A DNA stretch of 64,000 nt. Origin: Peptococcaceae bacterium UBA6116 (GTDB taxonomy: Bacteria > Bacillota > Desulfitobacteriia > Desulfitobacteriales > Syntrophobotulaceae). This document shows, one piece after another, positions 17,191-25,394 of this stretch. Position 1 is the stretch's first letter; every line of letters starts with the position of its first letter. The DNA is taken from NCBI GenBank assembly GCA_002423425.1, contig DIWC01000018.1, forward strand, positions 2,875 to 66,874, given 5' to 3'. The notes beneath the pieces were generated by a model, which was given only the letters and a program-made list of their open reading frames with translations, made no database searches and was not told the DNA's origin. A program made the position numbers and the translations under genes.

Positions 17191-19014
17191 ATGTGTGGAA
17201 TCGTAGGATATATTGGCCTTAGGCCGGCTGTTCCGGTTTTATTGGAAGGTCTGAAGAAGCTAGAGTATAGGGGTTACGATTCATCGGGGATTGCCGTTCT
17301 GGAAGAAGACGGGATACGAATAGCTAAAAGCACTGGAAAATTAGCAGTTTTGGAAGATAAACTTGGAAAACGTACATTTAAATCGAACATAGGGATTGGT
17401 CATACTCGCTGGGCTACTCACGGCAGGCCATCCGATCTTAATGCTCATCCCCATTTGGATTGCCATGGGGATTTTGCCGTTGTCCATAACGGTATTATAG
17501 AAAACTATCTGGAATTAAGAGAGTGGTTGTCAAGTCAAGGACATCTTTTCCGTTCAGAAACAGATACGGAAGTACTTGCCCATCTGGTTGAGCATTATTA
17601 TGAGGGTGATCTCGAAGAAGCTGTTCGCCAAACATTGGCCAAAGTGACCGGTTCTTATGCCACGGTGATTTTAAGCTCAAAGCATCCGGGTATCCTAGTA
17701 GCAGCTCGCAAAGATAGTCCGATGATCGTGGGGATAGGCGAAAACGAATACTTTATTGCCAGTGACATACCGGCTGTGCTCAAATACACCAGAAATACCT
17801 ATATTATGGAAGATGGCGAAATGGTTACTGTATCCGATAAAGGAATCAAGTTCTGCGACTTTTATGGTAAAACTCTGGAGAAGATAATTTTTGAAGTTAC
17901 GTGGGATCCCATCGCCGCGGAAAAAGGCGGGTACGAGCATTTTATGCTCAAAGAAATTTTTGAGCAGCCCAAAGCCTTAAGGGATACCTTAGCCGGCAGG
18001 CTGAACGATGATAAAGTTGTTCTCCAGGAAGTGGATTTATCCCCGAGTGAAGTAGCGGCTTTTAATAAGGTGGCCATTGTAGGGTGTGGCACAGCTTACC
18101 ACGCCGGACTGATTGGCCAGGGTCTGATCGAACATTGGGCCAAGATTCCGGTAGAGGTCGATATTGCTTCCGAGTTCAGGTATAGGGCACCGCTTATAGA
18201 TGACAAAAGCTTAGTGGTAGTGATTAGTCAATCGGGGGAAACGGCCGATACGCTTGCCGCTTTGCGGGAATCAAAAAAGAAGGGTGCCCGAGTGATTGCT
18301 ATCACCAACGTTGTGGGAAGTTCGGTTTCCCGGGAAGCCCATGATGTTATCTATACTTGGGCCGGTCCCGAGATCGCGGTTGCCTCGACAAAAGCTTATA
18401 CCACCCAGATAGAAGGGATGATTCTTTTAGCCCTTTATCTTACCCAGGCTAAAGGGACCATGTCTCAAGAATGGATTAATGAAATCATAGCGGAATTACG
18501 AAAGATTCCTGATAAGGCCGAGGAGATTCTGGAGCAGGCTTACGCGATTGAACAATTATCGCAATGTTTCTTCGGAGTAGATAGCGCATTCTTTCTTGGA
18601 CGCGGCTTGGACTGGGCAGTCGCCCAGGAAGGTTCCCTCAAGCTAAAAGAAATTTCCTATATTCATGCCGAAGCTTATGCCGCAGGCGAACTCAAACATG
18701 GAACATTAGCCTTGATCACCGAAAAAACACCGGTGGTTGCCATAGCTACCCAAAGAGATCTTTACGAGAAGACCCTGTCCAATGTCATTGAGGTCAAGGC
18801 CAGAGATGCCAAGGTCATAGGATTCACGTTTGAAGGCAATCATGATTTCGGTAAGTCGGTAGATGAATTGTTCTATCTCCCTGATACAGCTAATGAACTG
18901 GCCCCAATTTTGACGGTAATCCCGCTTCAGCTCCTGGCGTACTACGTGTCCGTAGCCAGAGGCAATGATGTCGATAAGCCGAGAAACCTGGCCAAGAGTG
19001 TGACGGTGGAGTAA
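17191..19014 (+). CDS. glmS: Glutamine-fructose-6-phosphate aminotransferase
   Basis: GlmS makes glucosamine-6-phosphate from fructose-6-phosphate and glutamine, the first step to UDP-GlcNAc. The start is fixed at ATG 17191 because maturation exposes the nucleophile Cys of MCGIVGYIG; earlier starts would bury it. The 607 residues comprise the glutaminase domain (about 1-230, with GHTRWATHG and HNGIIEN) and two SIS sugar-isomerase domains (about 285-607, with SQSGETADT). The C-terminus DKPRNLAKSVTVE is canonical. Expression is controlled by the upstream ribozyme, and glmM just before it uses its product. Confidence 0.98.
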   Translation: MCGIVGYIGLRPAVPVLLEGLKKLEYRGYDSSGIAVLEEDGIRIAKSTGKLAVLEDKLGKRTFKSNIGIGHTRWATHGRPSDLNAHPHLDCHGDFAVVHNGIIENYLELREWLSSQGHLFRSETDTEVLAHLVEHYYEGDLEEAVRQTLAKVTGSYATVILSSKHPGILVAARKDSPMIVGIGENEYFIASDIPAVLKYTRNTYIMEDGEMVTVSDKGIKFCDFYGKTLEKIIFEVTWDPIAAEKGGYEHFMLKEIFEQPKALRDTLAGRLNDDKVVLQEVDLSPSEVAAFNKVAIVGCGTAYHAGLIGQGLIEHWAKIPVEVDIASEFRYRAPLIDDKSLVVVISQSGETADTLAALRESKKKGARVIAITNVVGSSVSREAHDVIYTWAGPEIAVASTKAYTTQIEGMILLALYLTQAKGTMSQEWINEIIAELRKIPDKAEEILEQAYAIEQLSQCFFGVDSAFFLGRGLDWAVAQEGSLKLKEISYIHAEAYAAGELKHGTLALITEKTPVVAIATQRDLYEKTLSNVIEVKARDAKVIGFTFEGNHDFGKSVDELFYLPDTANELAPILTVIPLQLLAYYVSVARGNDVDKPRNLAKSVTVE

Positions 19015-19097
19015 CAATCTTTGTCAATAAAGTGTATTATTGGTGTTAGCAAATATTATCAGAGAAACATTAAGGGAATTGAAGGGGTGTGATAATA

Positions 19098-19760
19098 ATG
19101 AAAAGGTCTACCAGATCATTTCTCGTCGTTATTATTATTTTATTGAGTTTAGCAGCAGTAAGCTGTGCCAAACAACAGGATTCCCAGCCTAAACAAACAA
19201 ACGAAAGTGCTAATGTTAATGTTAAGAATAATGGTTCTGCCGTGAAAAGTTCGAAACCCGGAGATTTCTTTCCTTCAGCAAGCGGCCTATCCTGGGAATA
19301 TCAAGGTGAGGGCAATGAATATGCAACTTTTACCCGAAAAGTTGTTTTTACAGATGGGGATCTTGCTCAGATCAGAGAAGATAATGGCGGGACTGTTAGT
19401 GCCTCTGTTTATCAAATTACTCCCGAGGCTGTTACAAGGAAATTTTTTCTTGGAGAGGCTTATGATGAGACTAATTACCTGAAGAATGAACCTAACCAAA
19501 ATTTGATAATTATCGAATCGCCTCTTGAAGTTGGGACAAAGTGGAATGATCCTAACGGCACGAAGGAAATTGTTGATATCAAAGCCAGTGTGGATACCCC
19601 GGTCGGAAATTTTACCGACTGCCTTAAAATAAAAATTCCCAATCAAGGTTCGATTGTTTATGAGTATTATAAGGAAGGTATCGGCCTGGTCAAAAGGGAA
19701 TTTATTTCTGATGGAAATAAAATCACCTCAAGCCTGAAAAAGTACGGGCTAGAGAAATAA
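19098..19760 (+). CDS. Putative lipoprotein
   Basis: The protein has a clear lipoprotein signal: KRSTRS, a hydrophobic run and the lipobox AVSC (Cys20). A polar linker rich in Asn, Gln and Lys follows, then a domain of about 165 residues with many beta-type stretches (SGLSWEYQGEGNEYATFTRK, VGTKWNDPNGTKEIVDIK, GIGLVKREF). It would be anchored outside the membrane. I do not recognise the family. The start ATG 19098 is preceded by AAGGGGTG; a GTG three codons upstream is also possible. It is followed by its own terminator, so it is monocistronic. Confidence 0.7.
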   Translation: MKRSTRSFLVVIIILLSLAAVSCAKQQDSQPKQTNESANVNVKNNGSAVKSSKPGDFFPSASGLSWEYQGEGNEYATFTRKVVFTDGDLAQIREDNGGTVSASVYQITPEAVTRKFFLGEAYDETNYLKNEPNQNLIIIESPLEVGTKWNDPNGTKEIVDIKASVDTPVGNFTDCLKIKIPNQGSIVYEYYKEGIGLVKREFISDGNKITSSLKKYGLEK

Positions 19761-19785
19761 TGTTTGATGAAGTAAAAAAATATTT

Positions 19786-19840
19786 AGATACCCCGAGAAT
19801 TTGGTTTAGTTCAGTTCAGTTATTTCCGGGGTGTCTTTTT
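19786..19840 (+). terminator. Intrinsic terminator of the lipoprotein gene
   Basis: The stem GATACCCCG/CCGGGGTGTC encloses a loop of about 28 bases and ends in TTTTT. The loop is longer than usual but the stem is strong. Confidence 0.75.
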
Positions 19841-19945
19841 ATAGCTATATTCTAAATTAAATCTATCTTGTTAGCTAATGGGTTTCCCGGCTTCTTACTA
19901 TTTATAAGAAATCTTGTATTATTATAAATAAAAGGGATTGTAAAA

Positions 19946-20211
19946 ATGGATTTTATTACTCTAATTGATGTAAAGAAAAATACCGAGGTTAAAGCCTATA
20001 TTGAACTGGCAAAGAATGCGGGATATCTCCATGATATTGGAAATTTGGTAAATAGGGCGATGAGGCTTCAGCTTTTCCTGTAAATTGCCTGTCAGCGGCT
20101 TTGATCTTAGCTGATAAAAGTGATGTTCGGCGTAGTAGAGTACAGAACACCAATATACTTACTTTTGACATCCATGACAGAGTTAATTATGCTGTAAGTG
20201 AATGGGAATAG
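19946..20211 (+). pseudogene. HD-domain phosphohydrolase remnant, middle deleted
   Basis: The 5' piece from ATG 19946 reads MDFITLIDVKKNTEVKAYIE...AGYLHDIGNLVNR, which has the HD motif (HD in YLHDIG). It then shifts frame into GDEASAFPVNCLSAALILAD, KSDVRRSRV and FDIHDRVNYAV, the C-terminal part of the same family. The join is within GTAAATAGGGCG near 20055. About 80 codons remain of roughly 180. The ends are kept and the centre is lost. Confidence 0.7.
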
Positions 20212-20247
20212 ACATAGATACTGGTTCAATTTTCCTCAATAGAATGA

Positions 20248-20433
20248 TTTTATGCCGGGGCTTGTTCCTCCGACGTAGAATTATTTGCGGGATTTTTTCG
20301 GGGAAGGTTGGAACATGGGATATATCTTGCTCCCAGTCAGTATGAGGCTGTTTTTGTTTCTATTGCTCATTCCGATAAGGATATTGACTTTACCCTGGAA
20401 CAGGCACAGTTAGTTTTCAGGTGTTTAAATTGA
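20248..20433 (+). pseudogene. hemL (glutamate-1-semialdehyde aminomutase) C-terminal remnant
   Basis: A frame without start codon encodes ACSSDVELFAGFFRGRLEHG, then IYLAPSQYEAVFVSIAHSD, then DIDFTLEQAQLVFRCLN and a stop at 20433. This is the well-conserved C-terminus of HemL, which makes 5-aminolevulinate for tetrapyrroles. Only 61 of about 430 codons are left. It directly follows the HD remnant. Confidence 0.85.
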
Positions 20434-20468
20434 GCCCTAAATAATTTTTAAACCCATAATGAGCTGTA

Positions 20469-20498
20469 TTGACATAGTTGAACGTAGTATGATAAAAT
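20469..20498 (+). promoter_or_regulatory. Sigma-70-type promoter of the CarD gene
   Basis: TTGACA (20469-20474) and TAAAAT (20493-20498) are separated by 18 bases, giving a start point about 70 bases before the CarD start codon. Both boxes are close to consensus. Confidence 0.7.
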
Positions 20499-20570
20499 AA
20501 CGTTTTTTTTTGTATTTTAGCTAATAATATAATATAATAAGAAGGTGGTACTTATTTCGGAGGTGGCGAT

Positions 20571-21086
20571 ATGTTTGAGATAGGCGATGTAATATTTTAT
20601 CCTATGCATGGTGCTGGTTTTATTGAGGCTATAGAAGAAAAAGAAATTTTAGGAGAGAATAAATTATATTATGTTCTGAAGATACCTCATATGAGCGTTA
20701 GGATTATGATTCCTAAAGAAAAAGCAGCCAGCTCAGGTATACGCAGGGTAGTCGATCCGGATATTATGGAGAATGCCCTTGAATGCTTTTTCCAGGGGAC
20801 AACCGATCCTGATATTTATATTAACAATAGATATTGTATAAGTATCAATAGAAATAAGATTAAGAGCGGCGATATCTACCAAGGAACTGAGATTATCCGT
20901 GACCTAATTAGGAAAAGCAAAAAAATCAAGCTGGGGACAGAAGATAAGAACATGTTGGATAATGCACGTCAGATATTAGTTAGTGAACTTATTCAAGTAA
21001 AAGGGATTGATGCCGAAGAGGCAGAAATTATTTTAGATAAAGTAATCCAAGGGGAAGAGACTACATTAGTTTCTTCAGAGATATAA
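20571..21086 (+). CDS. CarD-family transcriptional regulator
   Basis: The 171-residue protein begins MFEIGDVIFYPMHGAGFIEAIEE, the Tudor-like CarD/TRCF-RID domain that binds the RNA polymerase beta subunit. A helical C-terminal domain follows (about 75-160). Such proteins stabilise open promoter complexes and act globally. The start has GGAGGTGGCGAT before it. It is a single gene with its own promoter. A TRCF helicase is excluded by length. Confidence 0.88.
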   Translation: MFEIGDVIFYPMHGAGFIEAIEEKEILGENKLYYVLKIPHMSVRIMIPKEKAASSGIRRVVDPDIMENALECFFQGTTDPDIYINNRYCISINRNKIKSGDIYQGTEIIRDLIRKSKKIKLGTEDKNMLDNARQILVSELIQVKGIDAEEAEIILDKVIQGEETTLVSSEI

Positions 21087-21368
21087 ATTTGTTTATTCCT
21101 GGGCGGAGATCACGATAGCATTGGGTCCGGCGTAACAGGCGACAATTGAGCTAAATTGCGAAAGTATGCGCAATGTGTCTGGCGATCCATCGCAAGACGC
21201 TTTTTTCTTTGCTCATTATAATCATTAAAAAAACCCTTCACTGTCCCTAGCAGATAACTATTGATTATGATATGATCTTGAAGGATAATTATCTCATTAT
21301 ACATTACTTCTAATTCTATCTTACAATTCATTTGTATTCTGTAGTTTCAGTACTAGGAGGAGAATAGC
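21087..21368. other. Gap between the CarD gene and metA
   Basis: No complete gene is seen. On the minus strand about 24 codons ending at 21093 (SSIVACYAGPNAIVISAQE and stop) look protein-like and may be the tail of another lost gene, but I cannot name it. The rest is AT-rich and must hold the metA promoter; no SAM riboswitch or T-box core is visible. Confidence 0.4.
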
Positions 21369-22289
21369 ATGCCTATAAAAATACCTGACAACCTTCCTGC
21401 CAAAGGAATCTTAGAAAAGGAGAATATCTTTATCATGGGTGAAGACCGGGCCATGCATCAAGATATCCGGCCTTTGAGAATTGCTTTATTAAATTTGATG
21501 CCCACTAAGATAGTGACCGAAACCCAGTATTTTCGTCTTATGAGTAATTCTCCTTTACAGATTGAGATTACTTTACTTTATACAAAAACCCATAAACCTA
21601 TGAATACACCGGAGGAGCATTTCAGTAGATTTTATTGTTCCTTTGATGAAATAAAAGATCAGAAATTTGATGGTCTGATAATTACAGGAGCGCCGGTGGA
21701 AAATCTTGAATTCGAGGAAGTAGATTATTGGGAAGAGCTTCAACAAATAATGGAATGGAGCCTGCTTAATGTTTATTCCACGATGTATGTTTGCTGGGGG
21801 GCTCAGGCAGGGCTTTATTATCACTACGGAATTCCCAAATACCCTCTCAAACAGAAAATGTTTGGAATTTTTGGTCATAAAATTATCAATAAAGAAAAAA
21901 ATAGCTTTTTACGCGGGTTTGACGATTTTTTCTTTGCTCCGCACTCCCGCCATACCGAAGTAAAAGCCGGGGATATAATAATACACCCGGAATTAGAGAT
22001 TTTGGCCAATTCTGAGGAGGCAGGGGTTTATATGGTTGCCCGTAAGGACGGCAGGCAGATTTTTGTCACAGGTCATCCCGAATACGAGGCCTTGACCTTA
22101 AAAGGAGAATATGATAGAGATGTAAACAAGGGTTTGCCGATTTCAGTTCCGAAGAATTATTTCCCTGATAATGATCCACAGAAGGAGCCTATCGTAACCT
22201 GGCGGGGACATGCGAATCTTTTGCTCCTAAACTGGCTAAATTATTATGTCTACCAAGAAACTCCTTATGACTTAAGTAAAATAGGGTAA
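21369..22289 (+). CDS. metA: Homoserine O-acyltransferase MetA
   Basis: MetA activates homoserine by acylation, the committed step to methionine. The 306-residue protein starts MPIKIPDNLPAKGILEKENIF and keeps the acyl-enzyme cysteine in YVCWGAQAGLYYHYG, the catalytic HPEYE segment and the GxPVE motif (ITGAPVENLEFEEVDYW). It may use acetyl- or succinyl-CoA; I cannot decide from inspection. The start follows AGGAGGAGAATAGC. The downstream metY partner survives only as a fragment at 28.3 kb, so sulfhydrylation must use another enzyme. Confidence 0.95.
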   Translation: MPIKIPDNLPAKGILEKENIFIMGEDRAMHQDIRPLRIALLNLMPTKIVTETQYFRLMSNSPLQIEITLLYTKTHKPMNTPEEHFSRFYCSFDEIKDQKFDGLIITGAPVENLEFEEVDYWEELQQIMEWSLLNVYSTMYVCWGAQAGLYYHYGIPKYPLKQKMFGIFGHKIINKEKNSFLRGFDDFFFAPHSRHTEVKAGDIIIHPELEILANSEEAGVYMVARKDGRQIFVTGHPEYEALTLKGEYDRDVNKGLPISVPKNYFPDNDPQKEPIVTWRGHANLLLLNWLNYYVYQETPYDLSKIG

Positions 22290-22637
22290 AAATAGAAGCT
22301 CCTCAAAACTAATAATTCTTATTCATTATCGTTTCTGACTTGACTATGAAAAATTTCTTCTGTCAAATCTTTCTTGATGAGCTGAATCTGAGAAATCACT
22401 TATTTTGCCACTCTTGCTTTGGAAGCAGCGTCGGCTGCGGTCCTTATTTCTCCTTTATCATCGGAATGGCCGACCCACCCAAGTTAATCTATTTAGAAAA
22501 AAATTAAAAGGGCTGTCCTAAAAAAATTAAGGCGGTCCTTTCGTGTTTTTACTGGAGGTTTTTTACTGCAGAATAGTGATGGTTTTATTATGATCATCTA
22601 TTAAATAAATTTAGATAAGAGAGTCGAAAATAAAATC
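22290..22637. other. Gap after metA
   Basis: No intact gene is present. On the minus strand around 22410-22490 a short frame reads GHSDDKGEIRTAADAASKAR and stops, which looks like the end of a lost gene. I do not recognise it. No clear terminator for metA is visible. Confidence 0.35.
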
Positions 22638-22672
22638 TTGACAGTTTGGTTAAACTAGTTGTATTATACAAC
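22638..22672 (+). promoter_or_regulatory. Promoter with palindromic operator of the MarR gene
   Basis: TTGACA (22638-22643) and TATTAT (22662-22667) are 18 bases apart. The -10 box lies inside a perfect palindrome, GTTGTAT-T-ATACAAC (22658-22672). A dimeric regulator bound there would block polymerase, the classic autoregulation layout for MarR proteins. The same palindrome recurs at 23162. Confidence 0.75.
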
Positions 22673-22684
22673 CAAGGAGGCACT

Positions 22685-23128
22685 ATGAATAATAACAGGG
22701 AGCTTCTTTGTTTACTGGCCGAGATGACGAAAGCTACAAGGTGTTGTCAGCAAGATGCTATTTTAGGAAGCTGTATGACTTTTACCCAGTTTTATATTTT
22801 GGATTTGGTAGGAAAATATGGAATATTACAGCTTTCGGATTTACATGCTTTACTTGAAGTTGAAAAGAGTACCTCTACCAGACTGATAGAACCGCTAGTT
22901 CAACAAGGTTTAATTATTAAGGAAAGGTCTGAAATTGACTGCAGGGCTATCAATTTGATACTGACGGATAAAGGCCAAAAAGCTAAGGCTGAGTTGTGGA
23001 AACGTGTTGATAGCTTCTTGGGAAAACTTTCGGCAGAGATTCCGGTGGATAAACAAGAAGAGGTTTATAAAAACGCATCATTATTTCTTAAAGCGGTGAA
23101 AAATGTCCTCAATAATAATTGCTGTTAA
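22685..23128 (+). CDS. Cysteine-rich MarR-family regulator
   Basis: The 147-residue protein has the winged-helix MarR layout: ILDLVGKYGILQLSDLHALL, recognition region EVEKSTSTRLIEPLVQQGLI, wing KERSEIDCRAINLILTDKG. It is unusually rich in cysteines: near residues 7 and 19-20 (RCC), 28, 85 and the terminal CC. Thiol or metal sensing is therefore plausible but is inference. The start ATG 22685 follows AAGGAGG; an upstream in-frame start would overlap the operator. It is probably autoregulated and probably controls the 20-codon frame just downstream. Confidence 0.82.
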   Translation: MNNNRELLCLLAEMTKATRCCQQDAILGSCMTFTQFYILDLVGKYGILQLSDLHALLEVEKSTSTRLIEPLVQQGLIIKERSEIDCRAINLILTDKGQKAKAELWKRVDSFLGKLSAEIPVDKQEEVYKNASLFLKAVKNVLNNNCC

Positions 23129-23161
23129 AACAATAACTTGCCAGTAACGTTTCACAATATA

Positions 23162-23176
23162 GTTGTATGATACAAG
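23162..23176 (+). promoter_or_regulatory. Second copy of the MarR operator
   Basis: GTTGTAT-G-ATACAAG matches the operator in front of the MarR gene at 13 of 15 positions and again contains a -10-like TATGAT. It sits 25 bases upstream of a 20-codon frame. The -35 region is weak (TTGCCA at 23138, spacing 22). Confidence 0.65.
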
Positions 23177-23200
23177 CAATTGGGGAGAGGAGGTGGACAC

Positions 23201-23263
23201 ATGTTTACAAAACATTGGATGTTGCGTGAAACCGCTCATTGCAAAGAAGGTTGCATAGGTTAG
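23201..23263 (+). CDS. 20-residue peptide downstream of the MarR operator
   Basis: ATG 23201, spaced correctly behind GGAGAGGAGGTGG, opens a 20-codon frame that starts MFTKHWML and ends HCKEGCIG, with a C-x3-C pair. A hairpin follows 30 bases later. It has its own operator, a strong ribosome binding site and a terminator-like hairpin, so it looks like a real transcription unit rather than chance. It could be a cysteine-sensing leader peptide, a metal-binding peptide or a signalling peptide. No homologue is known to me. Confidence 0.5.
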   Translation: MFTKHWMLRETAHCKEGCIG

Positions 23264-23291
23264 TCCTGGGGAAGACGGTAAACTCTCCAAG

Positions 23292-23325
23292 GGAGTCCAT
23301 TCTTGGAATGGGCTCCTTATTATTT
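23292..23325 (+). terminator. Hairpin after the 20-codon frame
   Basis: GGAGTCCAT pairs with ATGGGCTCC around a short loop, followed by TTATTATTT. The tail is T-rich but interrupted, so this is a weak terminator or an attenuator-like structure. Confidence 0.5.
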
Positions 23326-23521
23326 AAAATTAGTTGATTGGCATTATTTCCTATCAAGACGTTCTTGACAAAAAAATAAAAAAAAGATAAGCTAAAAATA
23401 CACAAAAACTATAGATATGATAGAGATTGTTTTAATGGAAAAAGCCTCTGCCAAATTTACTGAATAAGATAGATTATTTTGGGAAATCTTGCAGCAAGAC
23501 CGGGGAGAGGAGTTGGATTGA

Positions 23522-23706
23522 CTGCGCATTCTGCTTATAGGTGGCCATGATAGGATGCATCAGGAGTACAAAGCAATAAACCTGTTGAGTTTTAGAAAGT
23601 TATTGGCTACCCCGACGGAATAGTCTTATTTACTAATACTGTATCCCACCAGATGGTTAATGTTGCGGTCAAAGAAAGAAGGAATTGGCTTGAAATTATC
23701 GACTAA
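23522..23706 (+). pseudogene. DUF2325-family gene remnant
   Basis: The first part reads LRILLIGGHDRMHQEYKAI, the usual start of DUF2325 proteins. Near 23610 the frame shifts by one base and continues YPDGIVLFTNTVSHQMVNVA to a stop at 23704. The middle of the roughly 95-residue protein is shortened. The start lacks a proper ATG; GGAGAGGAG lies upstream. The 3' end overlaps the start of the Rrf2 gene by 17 bases. Confidence 0.65.
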
Positions 23707-24139
23707 GGGCCGATACGGTCTTAGAGCTATTTTGGATATTGCCATTAATCAAGATACAGGTCCTGTTACCATTCACAGTATTGCTCAAAGACAGGAAATC
23801 TCGGAAAGATATTTGGAACAGCTGCTGGTTACGCTTAAACAAAGTGGCTTAATAAACAGCATCCGAGGATTTCAGGGAGGGTATGTCCTGAATAAAGAAC
23901 TTAAAGATATTTCGGTAGGGGATGTTGTCCGTGCTTTGGAAGGACCGATTGCTCCGGTTGAATGTGTAGAGGATGGTCGTGCAGGATCTTGTACACGGAT
24001 TGACTTTTGTGTAACCAGGAAAGTATGGGATGATTTAAAGAATGCCATGACCAAGGTGTTGGATTCTTATAGCCTAGAAGATCTGTCGCTTGAATCAAGA
24101 AAGATTAAGGACAGAGGATATGACAATTATTGTATTTAA
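23690..24139 (+). CDS. Rrf2-family regulator (CymR/IscR type)
   Basis: The 149-residue protein starts MKLSTKGRYGLRAILDIAIN, the Rrf2 winged helix. It contains three cysteines in PVECVEDGRAGSCTRIDFC. IscR uses three cysteines with shorter spacing to bind an Fe-S cluster, while CymR senses cysteine through CysK contact. Which applies here is open; the position beside larE, cysE and cysK favours a cysteine or Fe-S role. The start is TTG 23690, behind AGAAAGAAGGAATT and fixed by the family N-terminus. Confidence 0.85.
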   Translation: MKLSTKGRYGLRAILDIAINQDTGPVTIHSIAQRQEISERYLEQLLVTLKQSGLINSIRGFQGGYVLNKELKDISVGDVVRALEGPIAPVECVEDGRAGSCTRIDFCVTRKVWDDLKNAMTKVLDSYSLEDLSLESRKIKDRGYDNYCI

Positions 24140-24182
24140 CAACTAAGATTATAGCTCATCGGTACAGAAGGGGCTGGATTAG

Positions 24183-24995
24183 ATGTGTCATGACAATAAT
24201 AAACTTGCTTTACTAAGGCAAGAATTAGAGAGTATGGGGAAAGTTATCATTGCCTTTTCCGGAGGAGTAGATAGTACTTTCCTGCTAAAAGTTGCCCGGG
24301 ATGTGCTAGGAAAAAACACAATTGCGATCACTGCCCGGTCTTTCGCTTTCCCGGAAAGAGAGCTTAAAGAAGCACGTAATTTTTGTCACCAACAAGGGAT
24401 AGAACATTTGCTCATTGAGTCCGAGGAGCTGGACGATCCTGAGTTCAGGAATAACCCTTTGAACCGGTGCTATTTATGTAAAAAACAATTATTTGGAAAA
24501 ATACTGGGGATAGCGGCTGAACTCAGAATTGAGCATGTTGCCGAAGGCTCCAACTTAGATGATTTGGCTGATTACCGTCCGGGCAGGCAGGCTTTGATTG
24601 AACTAGGAGTTCAAAGTCCTCTTCTGAAGGCAGGGTTAACCAAGGAAGAAATAAGGATTCTATCTAAAGAATCAGGTCTTCCTACTTGGGATAAGCCATC
24701 ATTTGCCTGTCTATCCTCAAGAATTCCTTATGGAGAAGAGATTACCAGGGAGAAGTTGAAGATGGTGGACTTGGCGGAACAGTATTTACTGAATCTTGGT
24801 TTTAAACAAGTTAGAGTACGCCATCACGGAGATATTGCCAGGATTGAAGTTTCACCGCAGGATAATGTAAGGATCATGAAACCGACTATCGCCGAAGGTA
24901 TTTATGAGGCTTTTACCGAGATGGGATTTAACTATACGGTACTTGATTTGAAAGGTTACCGCAGCGGAAGCATGAACGAAAAGATTGGCAAATAG
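24183..24995 (+). CDS. larE: LarE-family ATP-dependent sulfur transferase
   Basis: This 270-residue PP-loop enzyme has the ATP motif FSGGVDSTFLLK (about 24-35) and the LarE cysteines: C98 and C101 in NRCYLCKK and one in PSFACLSSRIPYG (about 180). LarE donates sulfur to the nickel-pincer cofactor of lactate racemase. Members with three conserved cysteines are reported to carry a [4Fe-4S] cluster as sulfur carrier instead of sacrificing a cysteine, and this protein fits that type. No larA, larB or larC is in the window. It lies in a sulfur neighbourhood, so another sulfur-insertion role is possible. The symbol names the family. Confidence 0.8.
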   Translation: MCHDNNKLALLRQELESMGKVIIAFSGGVDSTFLLKVARDVLGKNTIAITARSFAFPERELKEARNFCHQQGIEHLLIESEELDDPEFRNNPLNRCYLCKKQLFGKILGIAAELRIEHVAEGSNLDDLADYRPGRQALIELGVQSPLLKAGLTKEEIRILSKESGLPTWDKPSFACLSSRIPYGEEITREKLKMVDLAEQYLLNLGFKQVRVRHHGDIARIEVSPQDNVRIMKPTIAEGIYEAFTEMGFNYTVLDLKGYRSGSMNEKIGK

Positions 24996-25009
24996 GAGGT
25001 AAGACTGTT

Positions 25010-25386
25010 ATGGCGGCAACACAGGTTGATCATAACTATGACTGATGAGGCGAATATAGAAAGACTACAGCCGAAGAGATCCGGAGAGATACGGATGGAC
25101 GGGTTGATATTTTAGTCGGCGGAGTCGGAACTGGCGGAACAATATGTTGACGAAATATATGAAGTAGAAGCTGAGGAAGCCTTTGAAATGTCCGGAAAAC
25201 TTGCTAGAATGGAAGGCTTGCTTGTCGGCATATCATCGGGAGCGGCGGTCTTTGCAGCTGTTCAGGTAGCCAAAAGACCGGAGAATAAAGGAAAAACTAT
25301 CGTTGTTGTTCTCCCTCGACACAGGGGAGATATATCTGTCAACACCTCTTTACCAGGAAGGATAGGCCAAATGACATTGAGGGAGG
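25010..25386 (+). pseudogene. cysK paralog remnant
   Basis: A start with a good site (AGGAGGTAAGACTGTT before ATG 25010) gives only MAATQVDHNYD and a stop. From about 25044 another frame encodes YRKTTAEEIRRDTDGRVDI and LVGGVGTGGTI, then after a short deletion DEIYEVEAEEAFEMSGKLAR, LLVGISSGAAVFAAVQVAK and ends frameshifted in the DTGERYLST tail. This is cysteine synthase with its N-terminal two thirds and an internal piece lost. It resembles the intact cysK at 27.2 kb. Its last frame runs open into cysE. Confidence 0.85.
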
Positions 25387-25394
25387 AATTAATT

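Noticed and set aside
21093..21170. Minus-strand tail reading IVACYAGPNAIVISAQE
   Set aside because: It looks protein-like but is only about 24 codons and I could not name a family; listed only as part of the gap description.
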